Shown piece after piece: positions 34,969 to 45,129 of a stretch of DNA of 64,000 bases. The DNA is taken from the NCBI RefSeq assembly GCF_020169515.1, contig NZ_JAHMHW010000004.1, forward strand, positions 460,131-524,130. Reading direction: 5' to 3'. Each line of letters opens with the position of its first letter. The stretch's first letter is position 1. A program made the translations under genes and the position numbers. Under the pieces are notes generated by a model, which was not told the DNA's origin, ran no database searches, and saw only the letters and a program-made list of their open reading frames with translations. The stretch is from Paenibacillus vietnamensis. Lineage in GTDB: Bacteria; Bacillota; Bacilli; Paenibacillales; Paenibacillaceae.

Positions 34969-36561
34969 TCAGTTATCTAGCATTTTTTCACTTACAAATT
35001 CACTTGGGTTCATCCCAGTATACTTCTTAAAAAGCGTGCTGAAATAAGGAATATTTTTATACCCTACTCGTTCTGAAACTTCGTAAATTAAATACTTTCC
35101 GTCAAGCAGCATGGCCTTGGCTTTCTCCATCCTTACCTTAGTTAAGTATTGATTAAAGGTATCGCCCATGGCCTTCTTAAATATTTGATTCAAATAATTT
35201 TTTGTAAGATATATTTCATTTGCTAATCGTTCCAAAGTGAGTTCGTCGCCGTAATGCTTATGAATATAATCGACCATTAGATCCACAACTTGTTTGTGCT
35301 TAGCATTAATTTGCAAATATTTACGATCATTGACGTTCCTTAACAAATTCGAGACCCAATCATTTAAGTGGTCGAAACCTCTAATTTCGGCAATTCCCGC
35401 TTTCAATTGTACTTCGTTTAGATTTGAATTTATTCGTGGCGTATTCTTCGAAATATTTAATAATAAGTTCAAAATTTCAAATGCAAAATACTGAAGGAAG
35501 TGTTCGTCGGGATTTATCTCTCTTATTGCATCCATATGTTTTTGAACGAGTTCATTTATTTCCGTCTCATCATTCAAAAAAGCTTGGTACAATTGCTGAT
35601 AAAAATCAAACGTCTTGATCAACAAATTTTGGTAAATCCCGCTTCCCATTAAAGAAGACTGAGAACTGTTATATAGATCCTGAAACGCCTCCTCAAGTGA
35701 ATCAGGTATATAAGCATAGTCACTTTTCACTTGTCCAATGCCTGCTTTGATTTCAAGATTTAAATACATTGAAATATGAGACTGAACGCGTTCTATAAGC
35801 CCTTCAGTAAGCTGGCGAATATCACGTATATCTTTGTCTAAATGAAGAAGCAGCGCCCAGTTAGAACCATGCAGTTCAACTAAATGCGACTCGATCCAAA
35901 GGTCCTTAACCGTTTCTTCTAGGACATTATAGACAGCAAAGCGAAACAAATTCCAACTTCCAATTGAGATATCACGTACTCTTTGCGTTCTTTGTAATTC
36001 AAAAATGATCACGAGATGATCTTTTTCAATCCACCAGTCCCTATTCCCCATCCGCAGCATGGAAGTATTTAGTTCTAAGGGTGTCCTGCTGGTTAAAATT
36101 GCTCGGAGCGCTTGTTTTTGTACAAAGGGTTCATAAAGCTCCAATTTCTGTTTCATCACACTATATTGCATAGTTTGTTCTAGTTCTCTTTCAAGACTGA
36201 TGATGGCGCTAGACAGGGCACTTTTTATTTGTTCCATCGTTACCGGCTTTGACAAGTAATCATGAACTTCCAGACGCAGTGCATTCCGGGCGATTTCGAA
36301 ATCGTTATATCCACTTAAAATAATTAGTTTTCCGCAATAATCCTCGGTCCGGAGCTCTTCCATCATCCGCATGCCATCCTTCACAGGCATATAGATATCC
36401 GTAATTACAATGTCTGGGCTAAAATCATGAATTAACTGGATGCCTTCTTCACCATCCAAAGCAACACCTACCAATGTGGCGCCCAAAATGTCCCAAGGGA
36501 TCATTTTTTTCATAGCTTCAAGCACTTGAAAATCATCATCGATAATAACAACTGTCCACAT
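34969..36561 (-). CDS. YesN-type response regulator, second system
   Basis: 530 aa: receiver domain with Asp55 (IVITDIYMPVKDG), a long middle region, and an AraC double helix-turn-helix ending VSERVGYKNIPYFSTLFKKYTGMNPSEFV. ATG 36561 has AAGGAGG upstream. It lies 24 nt after its kinase gene. The first sugar system's operator motif is not seen in this A+T-rich block, so this regulator probably recognises a different site. Confidence 0.92.
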   Translation of the reverse strand: MWTVVIIDDDFQVLEAMKKMIPWDILGATLVGVALDGEEGIQLIHDFSPDIVITDIYMPVKDGMRMMEELRTEDYCGKLIILSGYNDFEIARNALRLEVHDYLSKPVTMEQIKSALSSAIISLERELEQTMQYSVMKQKLELYEPFVQKQALRAILTSRTPLELNTSMLRMGNRDWWIEKDHLVIIFELQRTQRVRDISIGSWNLFRFAVYNVLEETVKDLWIESHLVELHGSNWALLLHLDKDIRDIRQLTEGLIERVQSHISMYLNLEIKAGIGQVKSDYAYIPDSLEEAFQDLYNSSQSSLMGSGIYQNLLIKTFDFYQQLYQAFLNDETEINELVQKHMDAIREINPDEHFLQYFAFEILNLLLNISKNTPRINSNLNEVQLKAGIAEIRGFDHLNDWVSNLLRNVNDRKYLQINAKHKQVVDLMVDYIHKHYGDELTLERLANEIYLTKNYLNQIFKKAMGDTFNQYLTKVRMEKAKAMLLDGKYLIYEVSERVGYKNIPYFSTLFKKYTGMNPSEFVSEKMLDN

Positions 36562-36585
36562 CCAAGTCCGTTCCTCCTTAAAGGC

Positions 36586-38325
36586 TTATTTTCTGTCGCT
36601 TTGACTCGTTTGATGAACTATGGGCAAATGAATGACGGCGCGGACTCCTCCCGTCACCAAATTATTGAGCTCGAAGCCGTACCTCTCTCCAAAATAGGTT
36701 TGAATTCTTTCCTTAACATTATTCAAAGCATATCCGCCAAAAGAATTGTCCGTTGACTCCTGCCAACCCTTTCGAAGTCCTCTTCCATCGTCTTCGATTA
36801 CAATGGATAACTGGCCTTTCTCTTCATATGCTTGAAGTGTCAGCTCAGCCTTTTCCTTTCCATGAAATCCATGCCGAAAAGCATTTTCTATGAAAGGTTG
36901 AATCGTTACTTTAGGAATAACATAATCATACAACGGTTCTGGCACATCAATATTTACGGATAACCTGTCCTTCCAGCGTATTTTTTGAAGTTCGAGGTAA
37001 CACTGTACAAGCTCTAACTCTTGCTTCAAGGTTATTAAACCTTTGCCATGAGACAACGTTATTCTTAACATTCTGCCTAGTAAGGAAATCATTTCACTAA
37101 CATTCGTTTGATTTGACTCTATAGCAGCCCAATTGATTTGATCCAGTGTATTATATAAAAAATGTGGATTGATCATAGCCTGCAGCGCCTTAACTTCAAC
37201 TTCCTTTTGCATTGTATACTGGAGCTCTAAATCGTTATAGAGCGACTCAATTCGATCCACTAGTTTCCGGTAGCCTTGGAACAGATGACCAAACTCATTT
37301 CTATAGTCATTCGGTATGATGCCTAGATCTTTATGGTTCGGGTATTTGTTCATGAGACGAACTAAATGCATAATTGGCCGTGTAAATTGATGGACGAATA
37401 ACCTTATTATTAACAGAATAAAGAACATAGATACGAATCCAATCCACCAAATCGTCGTTCGAATTTTGTTTGAACCGCTTACCATTTTATCCCATGTTGT
37501 AAATTCAATTAAACCCCATTTGGAATCCGGTGATCTGGACCACACCATGAGATACGACTTCTGGTTGATGATCGTTTTCATGTAACCTGAGTCTTGCTCT
37601 GGAATTAATGTAAAATCGGAAATGATGACTGGATCTTCATCATCTTGACTAAGATGCAAGAGCGGTCTGCCTCCTGAATCGAGCAGTGTTCTCATTGAAT
37701 TATGATTCTTACCAGATATAACCTCTTCCCAGTACTTCACATCGGTATTTATAATGAGTAATCCATAATAATCATTCGTTCTAGTATAAAGCTTTCTAGC
37801 AAAGCTAATCACATTATTAGATTGATTTTGAATCGTAATGGCATGCTTACCTAGCCATGCAGAATCCGATAGTAAAATCGGTTCGGCCCAAGCGTCATTA
37901 GGGTAATTCATCAGCTTATCAAAACGTACAAACTCATTTTTCTCTATAATATCTACGTTTGTCCACAGCTCGACAGAATGAATTTTGGGGGTGGTATACA
38001 GCAAATGGCTCAGAGTTTTATTAAGCTCATCCTGAGCCATTACTTTTTCATACACTGAACCGTCTTCATCCTGGAATTGAACGTAGCTTTTCTCAATCGC
38101 CTTCGTCGCATTTAAGGATAACTGCTCCAGCCCCTGGAACTGGTTAATCGCCTTCTGGTTTAATTCCGTCAATAATTTAGATTGATAATGCGATGTGTTC
38201 TCGACAAATTCACTGGTAACTATATTCGTGATGATGTACGATACAACAGCCAAAAGGAGAGTCATGAATCCCACGACTCCCCATAAGAACATCACTTCAA
38301 TTTTAAACCGTTTGAAAGGATTCAC
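36586..38325 (-). CDS. YesM-type sensor histidine kinase, second system
   Basis: 579 aa. Helices lie near residues 10-32 and 285-305 around an extracellular sensor. The His box is MINPHFLYNTLDQINW and the N box VTIQPFIENAFRHGFHG, with the G box VIEDDGRGLRKG. The start is GTG 38325 with AGGAGG 5 nt upstream. It forms a cognate pair with the 34969-36561 regulator. Confidence 0.92.
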   Translation of the reverse strand: MNPFKRFKIEVMFLWGVVGFMTLLLAVVSYIITNIVTSEFVENTSHYQSKLLTELNQKAINQFQGLEQLSLNATKAIEKSYVQFQDEDGSVYEKVMAQDELNKTLSHLLYTTPKIHSVELWTNVDIIEKNEFVRFDKLMNYPNDAWAEPILLSDSAWLGKHAITIQNQSNNVISFARKLYTRTNDYYGLLIINTDVKYWEEVISGKNHNSMRTLLDSGGRPLLHLSQDDEDPVIISDFTLIPEQDSGYMKTIINQKSYLMVWSRSPDSKWGLIEFTTWDKMVSGSNKIRTTIWWIGFVSMFFILLIIRLFVHQFTRPIMHLVRLMNKYPNHKDLGIIPNDYRNEFGHLFQGYRKLVDRIESLYNDLELQYTMQKEVEVKALQAMINPHFLYNTLDQINWAAIESNQTNVSEMISLLGRMLRITLSHGKGLITLKQELELVQCYLELQKIRWKDRLSVNIDVPEPLYDYVIPKVTIQPFIENAFRHGFHGKEKAELTLQAYEEKGQLSIVIEDDGRGLRKGWQESTDNSFGGYALNNVKERIQTYFGERYGFELNNLVTGGVRAVIHLPIVHQTSQSDRK

Positions 38326-38353
38326 AGCCGCCTCCTGCGTTGATGCTTTTCTT

Positions 38354-39196
38354 TTACCCTTTTAATGCCCCCGCAGAGATACCTTCTACAAAATGCTTTT
38401 GTGCGAAGAAAAAGATGATGACAGCCGGAACCACAGATAACAGCGACATAGCTAGCATTTGGCCCCAAGGCATTGCAGATTGAGTATCAATAAATAATTT
38501 CAGCGCTAAATTGATGGTGTATTTGTCTACGCTGTTGATATATAGCAGCTGTCCAAAAAAGTCATCCCAATTCCATAGAAAGCAAAAGATCCCCACTGTC
38601 ACAAGTGCTGGTTTTGTTAACGGCATCATAATATACCAGTATATCCGAAACCATGAACAACCATCCATCCTTGCAGAGTCATCTAATTCCTTTGGGATGC
38701 CTCGCATAAATTGAACAAGCATAAAGATAAAGAACGAACCACCCGCTCCACTACCTAGTGCGTGCGGCACATAAAAAGGCAAATACGTATTAATCCATCC
38801 AAACCAATTGTACAAGACATATTGCGGCACGGTAAGTACCTGTCCTGGCAGCATCAACGTGACAAGAAGGATGGCAAACCAAAACTTACGAAGCGGAAAA
38901 TCGAGTCGCGCAAAAGCAAACGCCGCTAAACTGCAGGATATTATCGTTGTAAACAACACGCCTCCAATAAGCGTAAACGTATTTAAATAAAAGTGAGTGA
39001 ATGAATAATTGGGTACAGCAAACCATCCATCAATATAATTACTCCAAACGGGGTTTTTGGAAAAAATGTTGGGAGAACTCATTTCGGCATTCGATTTCAA
39101 CGAAGCCCCCAGCCACCAAAGCACCGGATACACCATTAACAGACTAAATGCCATAATGAAAATTTGCCTGGATAGAGGATTGATTGTCTTATTCAC
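38354..39196 (-). CDS. Carbohydrate ABC transporter permease (MalG-type), second system
   Basis: 280 aa, six helices, EAA loop IPKELDDSARMDGCSWFRIYWYIMMPL, and the end HFVEGISAGALKG. The start is GTG 39196 with AAGGAGG 9 nt upstream, directly after the stop of the MalF-type gene. Confidence 0.92.
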   Translation of the reverse strand: MNKTINPLSRQIFIMAFSLLMVYPVLWWLGASLKSNAEMSSPNIFSKNPVWSNYIDGWFAVPNYSFTHFYLNTFTLIGGVLFTTIISCSLAAFAFARLDFPLRKFWFAILLVTLMLPGQVLTVPQYVLYNWFGWINTYLPFYVPHALGSGAGGSFFIFMLVQFMRGIPKELDDSARMDGCSWFRIYWYIMMPLTKPALVTVGIFCFLWNWDDFFGQLLYINSVDKYTINLALKLFIDTQSAMPWGQMLAMSLLSVVPAVIIFFFAQKHFVEGISAGALKG

Positions 39197-39199
39197 GTC

Positions 39200-40138
39200 T
39201 TATTTGCCTCCTTCATTTTCATAAAACACCCATTGCCGGGAGGATAGAAAGACAAGGGCTGTCGCTATGGCAATAATCAATAACAAAATCCAAGCTAACG
39301 CAGAAGCATAACCCATCTGGAATCTAGCAAAGCCCAGCTCATACAAGTACATAACATACACATACGTAGAGTTAATGGGCCCGCCTTTCGTAATAATGAA
39401 GGCTTGTGTAAACATTTGAAACGCTGTAATAGTTTGCATTACAAGGTTAAATAGAATGATCGGTGACAACATGGGTAATGTAATTTTTCTAAATTTTACA
39501 AACCAATCCGCTCCATCTACCGAAGCGGCTTCATAAAGATCCAGTGGAATTTGCTTCAGACCTGCCAAAAATATCACCATGGATGAGCCAAATTGCCAGA
39601 CTACAAGCAATATCAATGTAGCCAGAGCCGTATCCGGAGAGTTGATCCATGACTTCCCCTCGAACCCAAATATCCCAATAAGTTGGTTAATGAAACCCTC
39701 TTTACCGAATATATTTTTCCATAAAATAGATATAGCTATACTTCCGCCTATTAAGGATGGAAAATATATCATTGTTCGGTAGAAGGACAATCCCCTTATC
39801 TCTTTGTTCAAGAGCATGGCTACAACCAATGCAAAAAGGAGCTTAAAGGGCACTGCAAAGAGCACAAATAACAAGGTTACTTTCAGTGACTGTCTGAACG
39901 TGTCATCTTCAAATAGGATTTCACTGTAATTCTGAAACCCCACCCACTCAGGAGTATCCAATATTGTATAATTTGTTAACGAATAATAAAATGACATCAC
40001 CATAGGATAAGCAACAAGAACAAGGATCCCTACAATCCATGGCATCAAAAATAGGTACCCTGCTAAAGGAGACTCCCACCGCTTAGGCTTTCTCGATAAT
40101 GCGATGGTTGTACTGCTGCTAGTAATGTCTGAATTCAT
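39200..40138 (-). CDS. Carbohydrate ABC transporter permease (MalF-type), second system
   Basis: 312 aa with six helices and the EAA loop IPLDLYEAASVDGADWFVKFRKITLPML. ATG 40138 is preferred; GTG 40150 directly abuts the AAGGGG site and is too close. It is the first gene of the operon. A TATAAT at 40185-40180 on the minus strand is a possible -10, but the -35 is poor, which suits activator control. Confidence 0.9.
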   Translation of the reverse strand: MNSDITSSSTTIALSRKPKRWESPLAGYLFLMPWIVGILVLVAYPMVMSFYYSLTNYTILDTPEWVGFQNYSEILFEDDTFRQSLKVTLLFVLFAVPFKLLFALVVAMLLNKEIRGLSFYRTMIYFPSLIGGSIAISILWKNIFGKEGFINQLIGIFGFEGKSWINSPDTALATLILLVVWQFGSSMVIFLAGLKQIPLDLYEAASVDGADWFVKFRKITLPMLSPIILFNLVMQTITAFQMFTQAFIITKGGPINSTYVYVMYLYELGFARFQMGYASALAWILLLIIAIATALVFLSSRQWVFYENEGGK

Positions 40139-40415
40139 GATTGATTCCACCCCTTCTGACAGGTCAATGTTTTAATTTCATTATAAGTTACCGAGAAACA
40201 TGCCAAAATGAGAGGAAACAACAATCTCCTTTTAAAAATCATCAAAAATTAAAGTGTTGCCGCTGAGACTGGAAGCCTCCTTTGAAACCGGCTTTCAGCA
40301 TGTCAGTTATTTTTCAAAATGATTCAAGCACTACATGAAGATGACGCCTTCCGAATACAATGCCCATTACTCTTCCGGAAATTAACTTCTGCTTGCTCAT
40401 GGAAACGGCAGTCAA
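40139..40415. other. Intergenic region between second sugar operon and GH42 pseudogene
   Basis: A+T-rich and without a credible gene. It contains the probable promoter of the 33.6-40.1 kb operon near 40180-40210 and marks the change back to higher G+C DNA at about 40.3-40.4 kb. Confidence 0.4.
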
Positions 40416-40456
40416 AATAAAAAAATGGCGATGCCTATCATACCGGCACCGCCATT
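40416..40456 (-). terminator. Terminator of the third importer operon
   Basis: 12-bp stem with one G-T pair (40424-40435 with 40445-40456), followed on the minus strand by T7. Confidence 0.85.
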
Positions 40457-40483
40457 CATTTATATGTGTTCGACTGATTTGCG

Positions 40484-41412
40484 CTATTGCGCCCAAACTA
40501 CGATTTCGACGCCATAAGGCTCCATATCCAAATCCGGTCCGACCGTTGCCTCCGCAAGCAGTCCGTAGAATGGGCCTCCCAGAGGCACCGTGTTCCGCTG
40601 GCGGCTCAAATTGGTAATGAACAGAAAACGGGAATCGCCTTTCTCGCGTATCGAAATCTGCACTCCATCAGGCAGGCCCGCAAAGCAGCCAACACCCGCT
40701 TCTTCCGCGGCATCGCGGAACAATTCCGTGTAGAAACCCTCCTCGGCCACCGTTCCCAAATAAATGATCTGTCCTTGCCCAAGCTTATGGCGGGTAGCCG
40801 CCGGCTCGCCAGCAAAGAAATCGTCCTCTTACCAGGCAATCGGCTCAGCCCCCTCGGGGGACAAGACATCGCACCACTGGCTGCATGCATACGATCGGCC
40901 TTGTTTGGTGCGGATGGAATTCGAATCGAGGCCGATAAGGTCGTATTCGGAGACGCGCACTCCCGCCGCATCGGCAAGCGGTCCGGGGAGCGGCTTCAGC
41001 CAGCAAACATTATGGTCATTCTTCACCCCTGTCCGGGGGTTCAAGATCAGCGTGGCCCCGTTACGGACGCAGTCTTCAAGATGCCGTGGCAGCGGTGTCC
41101 TCGTACTCCAGGGTAACGAGGTTGCTGCTGAGCGTCGACAGGCAGCACATCGGGATATCGCTGCGTTAGCCAGTTCGGAGGCGTGCACGTCGGAGTGCCC
41201 AATACAACTTGTATTCCCCGTCGATGGAATACCTCGATGGCATCGTCAAGCCATTCAAAGCGATATTCTCCTTCATTCGGTTCCAGACGAGACCAGGCGA
41301 ATTCGGCTAGACGCACGATTCTGACTCCGGTTCGGCGCATCATCTCCGCATCCTCGTCCCACATCGAGCGGTTCCATTGCTCAGGATAATACACCATGCC
41401 CATTCTTGTCAT
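40484..41412 (-). pseudogene. GH42 beta-galactosidase, internally deleted and frameshifted
   Basis: The N-terminal 115 residues are good GH42 (MGMVYYPEQWNRSMWDEDAEMMRRTGVRIVRLAEFAWSRLEP), up to GVRGHRCH. Near 41075 the sequence jumps, in another frame, to the beta-galactosidase trimerisation region (LEDCVRNGATLILNPRTGV). It then changes frame again before the C-terminal domain (GTVAEEGFYTELF to VEIVVWAQ). Several hundred residues are lost, including the barrel part with both catalytic glutamates. ATG 41412 still has GGAGGT. It is the last gene of the third importer operon, implying the importer once fed galactosides to it. Confidence 0.85.
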
Positions 41413-41454
41413 CGTTCAAGACCTCCGTCTTTTCAAACCATGTTGTACGTTCTT

Positions 41455-42363
41455 CTATTCCTTTACGGATCCCACCATAACGCCTTTGACGAAGTACTTC
41501 TGCACAAAGGGATAGATAAGCAGAATCGGAATCGTCGTAATAACAATCAACGAATATTTCAGCAACGTCTCCATATTTTGCATCAGCGTTAGCCTCTGGG
41601 TATCGAGCGTCGCCGACATGCTAGTATAGTCGATTTTATTCTCGACCAGGATCTGGCGCAGCACGAGCTGCAACGGGTACAGAGACTGGGAATTCAAAAA
41701 GATCAGCGCGTTGAAGTACGAGTTCCACAGTCCGACCGCCGACCACAGGATCAAAACGGCCAGGATCGGCTTGGATAACGGCAGCGCGATGCGCGTCAAG
41801 AACCGAAAATCTCCGCAGCCGTCCAGTTGGGCCGCTTCGTAAAGCTCCTTGGGCAATGAGGACTGGAAGAAGGTCTTGGCAATGATAATAGAGAAGATAT
41901 TCAGCGCCGACGGCACGATGATCGCCCAAGGCGTGTTCAGCATGCCCAGTTGCTTGACCACGAGGTAAAAAGGAATCAGGCCTCCGTTAAACAGCATGGC
42001 AAACAAAATAGCCCAAATCCAGACGCTCCGCCCAACCATCTCTTTCCTCGACAACGGATAGGCCATCATCACTGTAAGAGCAACGCTCAGCAAGGTGCCC
42101 CCTATGGTATACAGCAGGGAATTGGCGAATCCGGTCCATACCGCATTGTACTTAAATACCCCAATGTATCCGTCCAGCGTGGGATCCACCGGCCACAGCC
42201 ATACCTTGCCGCTCTGAACGGCCGCCCCCGAACTGAATGAAGAGCTTACAATAAATAGAAGCGGATACAGGACAAGAAGGAGAACCAACGTCAAGCCTGC
42301 ATATATGAAAAATAAAAAAACGCGGTCCGCCCTGGACTCTCGGATCGTGGTTGTGTGACGCAT
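41455..42363 (-). CDS. ABC transporter permease, LplC/YtcP-type
   Basis: 302 aa with six helices. The EAA loop is LPKELYEAAQLDGCGDFRFLTRIALPL and the end KYFVKGVMVGSVKE is the hallmark of the LplC/YtcP group of oligosaccharide importers. ATG 42363 has AGGAGG upstream. It partners the permease at 42382. Confidence 0.92.
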   Translation of the reverse strand: MRHTTTIRESRADRVFLFFIYAGLTLVLLLVLYPLLFIVSSSFSSGAAVQSGKVWLWPVDPTLDGYIGVFKYNAVWTGFANSLLYTIGGTLLSVALTVMMAYPLSRKEMVGRSVWIWAILFAMLFNGGLIPFYLVVKQLGMLNTPWAIIVPSALNIFSIIIAKTFFQSSLPKELYEAAQLDGCGDFRFLTRIALPLSKPILAVLILWSAVGLWNSYFNALIFLNSQSLYPLQLVLRQILVENKIDYTSMSATLDTQRLTLMQNMETLLKYSLIVITTIPILLIYPFVQKYFVKGVMVGSVKE

Positions 42364-42381
42364 AACGGATATCCTCCTATC

Positions 42382-43299
42382 CTAGAACAGACTGCTGTCC
42401 GAGACTTTTCGAGCGCAGTAGTTGACTGTCGTTATCAAGATCAAACCAATAACCGCATTAAACAAACCAATTGCCGAAGCAAAGCTGAAATCTGCGTTAA
42501 CCAGACCGACCTTATAAACGTAAGTGGATATAATTTCCGAGGAGCTCAGGTTCAGATTGTTCTGAAGCAGATACACCTTCTCGAAACCGACGCTGAGCAG
42601 CCCGCCAACGCTCAAGATCATCAGAATAATGATCGTCGAGCTAATGCCCGGCAGGTCAATATAGCGAATCTTCTGCAAACGGGTCGCGCCGTCGATCTTG
42701 GCGGCTTCATACAGCTCAGGGTTTACTCCGGCCAAAGCCGCAAGATAGATAATGGCCCCGTATCCCGTTTCTTGCCAGATTCCCGACCAGACATAGACGG
42801 AGGCGAAGCTATCCGCGCTGGCAAGCACGTTCGGAGGATTATTTTCGCCGAACAGCCTGGAGAAAAGGGACAGAGGACCGTTTGTCGGAGACAGCATGAT
42901 TTGAACCATGCCTACTAAAATTACCGTTGAGATAAAATAAGGCGCATAAGTTAACATCTGCACGGCCTTTTTGAACCGGCCGTTTCTGACCTCGTTCAGA
43001 GCGAGTGCCAGTATGATGGCGCAGGGAATGGAAACGGCAAGATAATAGAGGCTGATGCTCAGCGTGTTCTTAAGCAACGGCCCGAAATACGGAGAGGACA
43101 GAAACAGCTCAAAATGCTGAAAGCCGACCCAAGGGCTTTCCCAAATGCCCAGCACCGGGCTGAAATTGCGGAATGCAATTTGCACCCCGAGCATCGGCCA
43201 ATAACTGAACAGGATCAAAAAAGCCGTCGGCAGCGCGATAATGGCGTATAACGGCCAGTGCCGGACGATCCTGCGTTTTATCCCGTAACTTTGTCTCAT
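42382..43299 (-). CDS. ABC transporter permease, LplB-type
   Basis: 305 aa. The N-terminal region HWPLYAIIALPTAFLILFSYWPMLGVQIAFRNF and the EAA loop NPELYEAAKIDGATRLQKIRYIDLPG are typical of LplB/YteP. It follows the binding-protein gene after a strong intercistronic hairpin. As elsewhere in the window, no ATPase gene accompanies it. Confidence 0.92.
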   Translation of the reverse strand: MRQSYGIKRRIVRHWPLYAIIALPTAFLILFSYWPMLGVQIAFRNFSPVLGIWESPWVGFQHFELFLSSPYFGPLLKNTLSISLYYLAVSIPCAIILALALNEVRNGRFKKAVQMLTYAPYFISTVILVGMVQIMLSPTNGPLSLFSRLFGENNPPNVLASADSFASVYVWSGIWQETGYGAIIYLAALAGVNPELYEAAKIDGATRLQKIRYIDLPGISSTIIILMILSVGGLLSVGFEKVYLLQNNLNLSSSEIISTYVYKVGLVNADFSFASAIGLFNAVIGLILITTVNYCARKVSDSSLF

Positions 43300-43326
43300 G
43301 TCTATCCATCCTCGCTTAAAGAAGTT

Positions 43327-43363
43327 GCATCATCCTCTCCGGAAAGTCCGGCGAGGATGATGC
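43327..43363 (-). other. Intercistronic hairpin between binding-protein and permease genes
   Basis: 11-bp perfect stem (43327-43337 with 43353-43363) with an extra CCGG/CCGG inner stem. No T run follows on the minus strand. It is probably an mRNA-stabilising or attenuating structure that raises binding-protein output. Confidence 0.6.
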
Positions 43364-43375
43364 GTATTGCCGCTA

Positions 43376-45061
43376 TTATTCCAATGCTTCCAGACTCTTG
43401 ATGACGGCATCGTCGCGCTTGAAGCTGCTCGTATCGAACGGGCTTACCATCGCGGATTGGGTGATGCTCAAGTATTCATCCAGCCCCAGCTTCTGAACGC
43501 CTGAGACGTAAGCATCCCAGTCTTTGCTTACCGATTTGTTGCCTACGATGAATTCGGCAGACCATTGCTTGACGTAATTGTTGATGTTTGTCTTAAGCAG
43601 CGAATATTGCTGAGATTGCTCTGGATCGATCCACATGGATGCAGGCACGACCTCCGCGGGCTGCTTGCCTTTATAGTCCTTCTCCGTATAGTAATGCAGC
43701 AGCGCTTCCGAGCCCGATCCATCCGGCGTAAAGGGAGATTTCGCGACGATGCTGTTGCGCCATTCTTCCGACTGATAGATCGGTCCGAGCTGGTTCCAAC
43801 CCCATGTAAAAGGAGTAGGCGGCTGAATATCGATCTCGAACTTGGCCGGCGTGCCCACAAGCCCGGTCTCCCCCTCCTTGGCTTTGAACCAATACTCGCC
43901 TTCCGGACCGTAATCGGCAATCGTCGTGCCTTCCGTGGTCCAGATGAAATCAAGCAATTTCATGATAGCGATCTTCTCTTCCTCCGAAGCTTTATTCGTA
44001 ATCGCGAATACGGCGCCGCTAACCCCATTGCCGCTGAAAGCCGCATATTGCACGCCATCCGGACCTTTCAGTGGCGGGATGGTTACCCAATTGATGACGT
44101 CATTCATGTTCTCCGAACCGACGACGCAGTTCATGCAGCCCCAAGGAACGACTCCAACCTCATGGTTGACGGCCTGCTTGCTGAGCACGTCATTGGTCTG
44201 CGTGAATGCCGAGCTGCTGATCAGCCCTTTGGTATAAAGCCGATTCATGTATTCCAGCCCCTTCTTCCAGCCATCCTGAATCGCGGCCAGCTCCACTTGA
44301 CCGTTGTTGATCTGCAGATGATTGCCGCCATCATTGTAGACAAAAGCATTCATAAGAAAAGTGGTCGGATCGGAGTTCCAGCCGTCCGTGGAGCCTGTTA
44401 ATGGCAGAATGCCATTCTCCTCGAAAACCTCCAGCATTTGTTCGAAATCCTCCGTCGTAGTCGGAATGCCCAAGCCATGCTCCTCAAGAAGAGGCTTATA
44501 GACCCAGAGCTTGCTGGAGTAATAGCAATGAAGACAATAGTTGTAGAACGGCAGCCCGTAGATGTTGCCGTCCGGAGCGAACAACCCCTGCTCCAGCGCA
44601 GGCGTATCCTGAATGGCGTTCCAGACGTTAGGCGCATGCTCCTGAAGCAGTTCGTTGAGTGGAACAAACACGCCTTGCTGTCCGTATTTCAACAAATCTT
44701 CATTGTTGAAACTCCCCGCCCAGAAGATCGACGGATAATCTCCACTGGCAAGCAGCAGCGGTTGCTTGGTGGCAACATCCGTATTCGGCACAGTGGACCA
44801 CTCGATGTCCATATTGAAGTTCTCTTCCGCATATTCCGTGAACCAGTTGCTGTCAAGGCTCCCGTTAAAACTGGATGTGCCCGCGAACATATTCACCTTT
44901 ACGGACTTATCGCCGGCGGGCGAATCCCCTGCGTTCGTGCCGGAGGCAGCTGGATTGACAGCGTTATCATTATTGCCAATACCGCTTTGTGAACAGGCTG
45001 CCAATAATCCCATAATTAGAATGACTGCCATCATCATCGCCATTTTTCGTGTGACGCTCAT
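43376..45061 (-). CDS. LplA-type substrate-binding lipoprotein
   Basis: 561 aa, longer than family 1 proteins, as usual for LplA/YtcQ. The signal is MAVILIMGLLAACSQ with the lipid Cys in LAAC. The mature part has WFTEYAEENFNMDIEWSTVP and VNHEVGVVPWGCMNCV. It should bind an oligosaccharide for the two permeases downstream. ATG 45061 follows AAGGGGTG. A nine-codon leader frame with a better ribosome site lies just upstream (45100-45129). Confidence 0.92.
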   Translation of the reverse strand: MSVTRKMAMMMAVILIMGLLAACSQSGIGNNDNAVNPAASGTNAGDSPAGDKSVKVNMFAGTSSFNGSLDSNWFTEYAEENFNMDIEWSTVPNTDVATKQPLLLASGDYPSIFWAGSFNNEDLLKYGQQGVFVPLNELLQEHAPNVWNAIQDTPALEQGLFAPDGNIYGLPFYNYCLHCYYSSKLWVYKPLLEEHGLGIPTTTEDFEQMLEVFEENGILPLTGSTDGWNSDPTTFLMNAFVYNDGGNHLQINNGQVELAAIQDGWKKGLEYMNRLYTKGLISSSAFTQTNDVLSKQAVNHEVGVVPWGCMNCVVGSENMNDVINWVTIPPLKGPDGVQYAAFSGNGVSGAVFAITNKASEEEKIAIMKLLDFIWTTEGTTIADYGPEGEYWFKAKEGETGLVGTPAKFEIDIQPPTPFTWGWNQLGPIYQSEEWRNSIVAKSPFTPDGSGSEALLHYYTEKDYKGKQPAEVVPASMWIDPEQSQQYSLLKTNINNYVKQWSAEFIVGNKSVSKDWDAYVSGVQKLGLDEYLSITQSAMVSPFDTSSFKRDDAVIKSLEALE

Positions 45062-45099
45062 TGCCGATGCACCCCTTGTTTCATTTTATTTTCGACGGA

Positions 45100-45129
45100 T
45101 TACGCTGCTGTGCCAAGCTTGGCAGGCAC
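45100..45129 (-). CDS. Possible nine-codon leader peptide upstream of LplA-type gene
   Basis: On the minus strand an ideal AAGGAGG (45143-45137) sits 7 nt before GTG 45129. The frame reads VPAKLGTAA and then TAA, ending 38 nt before the binding-protein start. The perfect palindrome TGCCAAGCTTGGCA (45111-45124) lies inside it. The site quality argues for translation. A regulatory role by coupling or ribosome stalling is inference; it is too short to identify by homology. Confidence 0.45.
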   Translation of the reverse strand: MPAKLGTAA

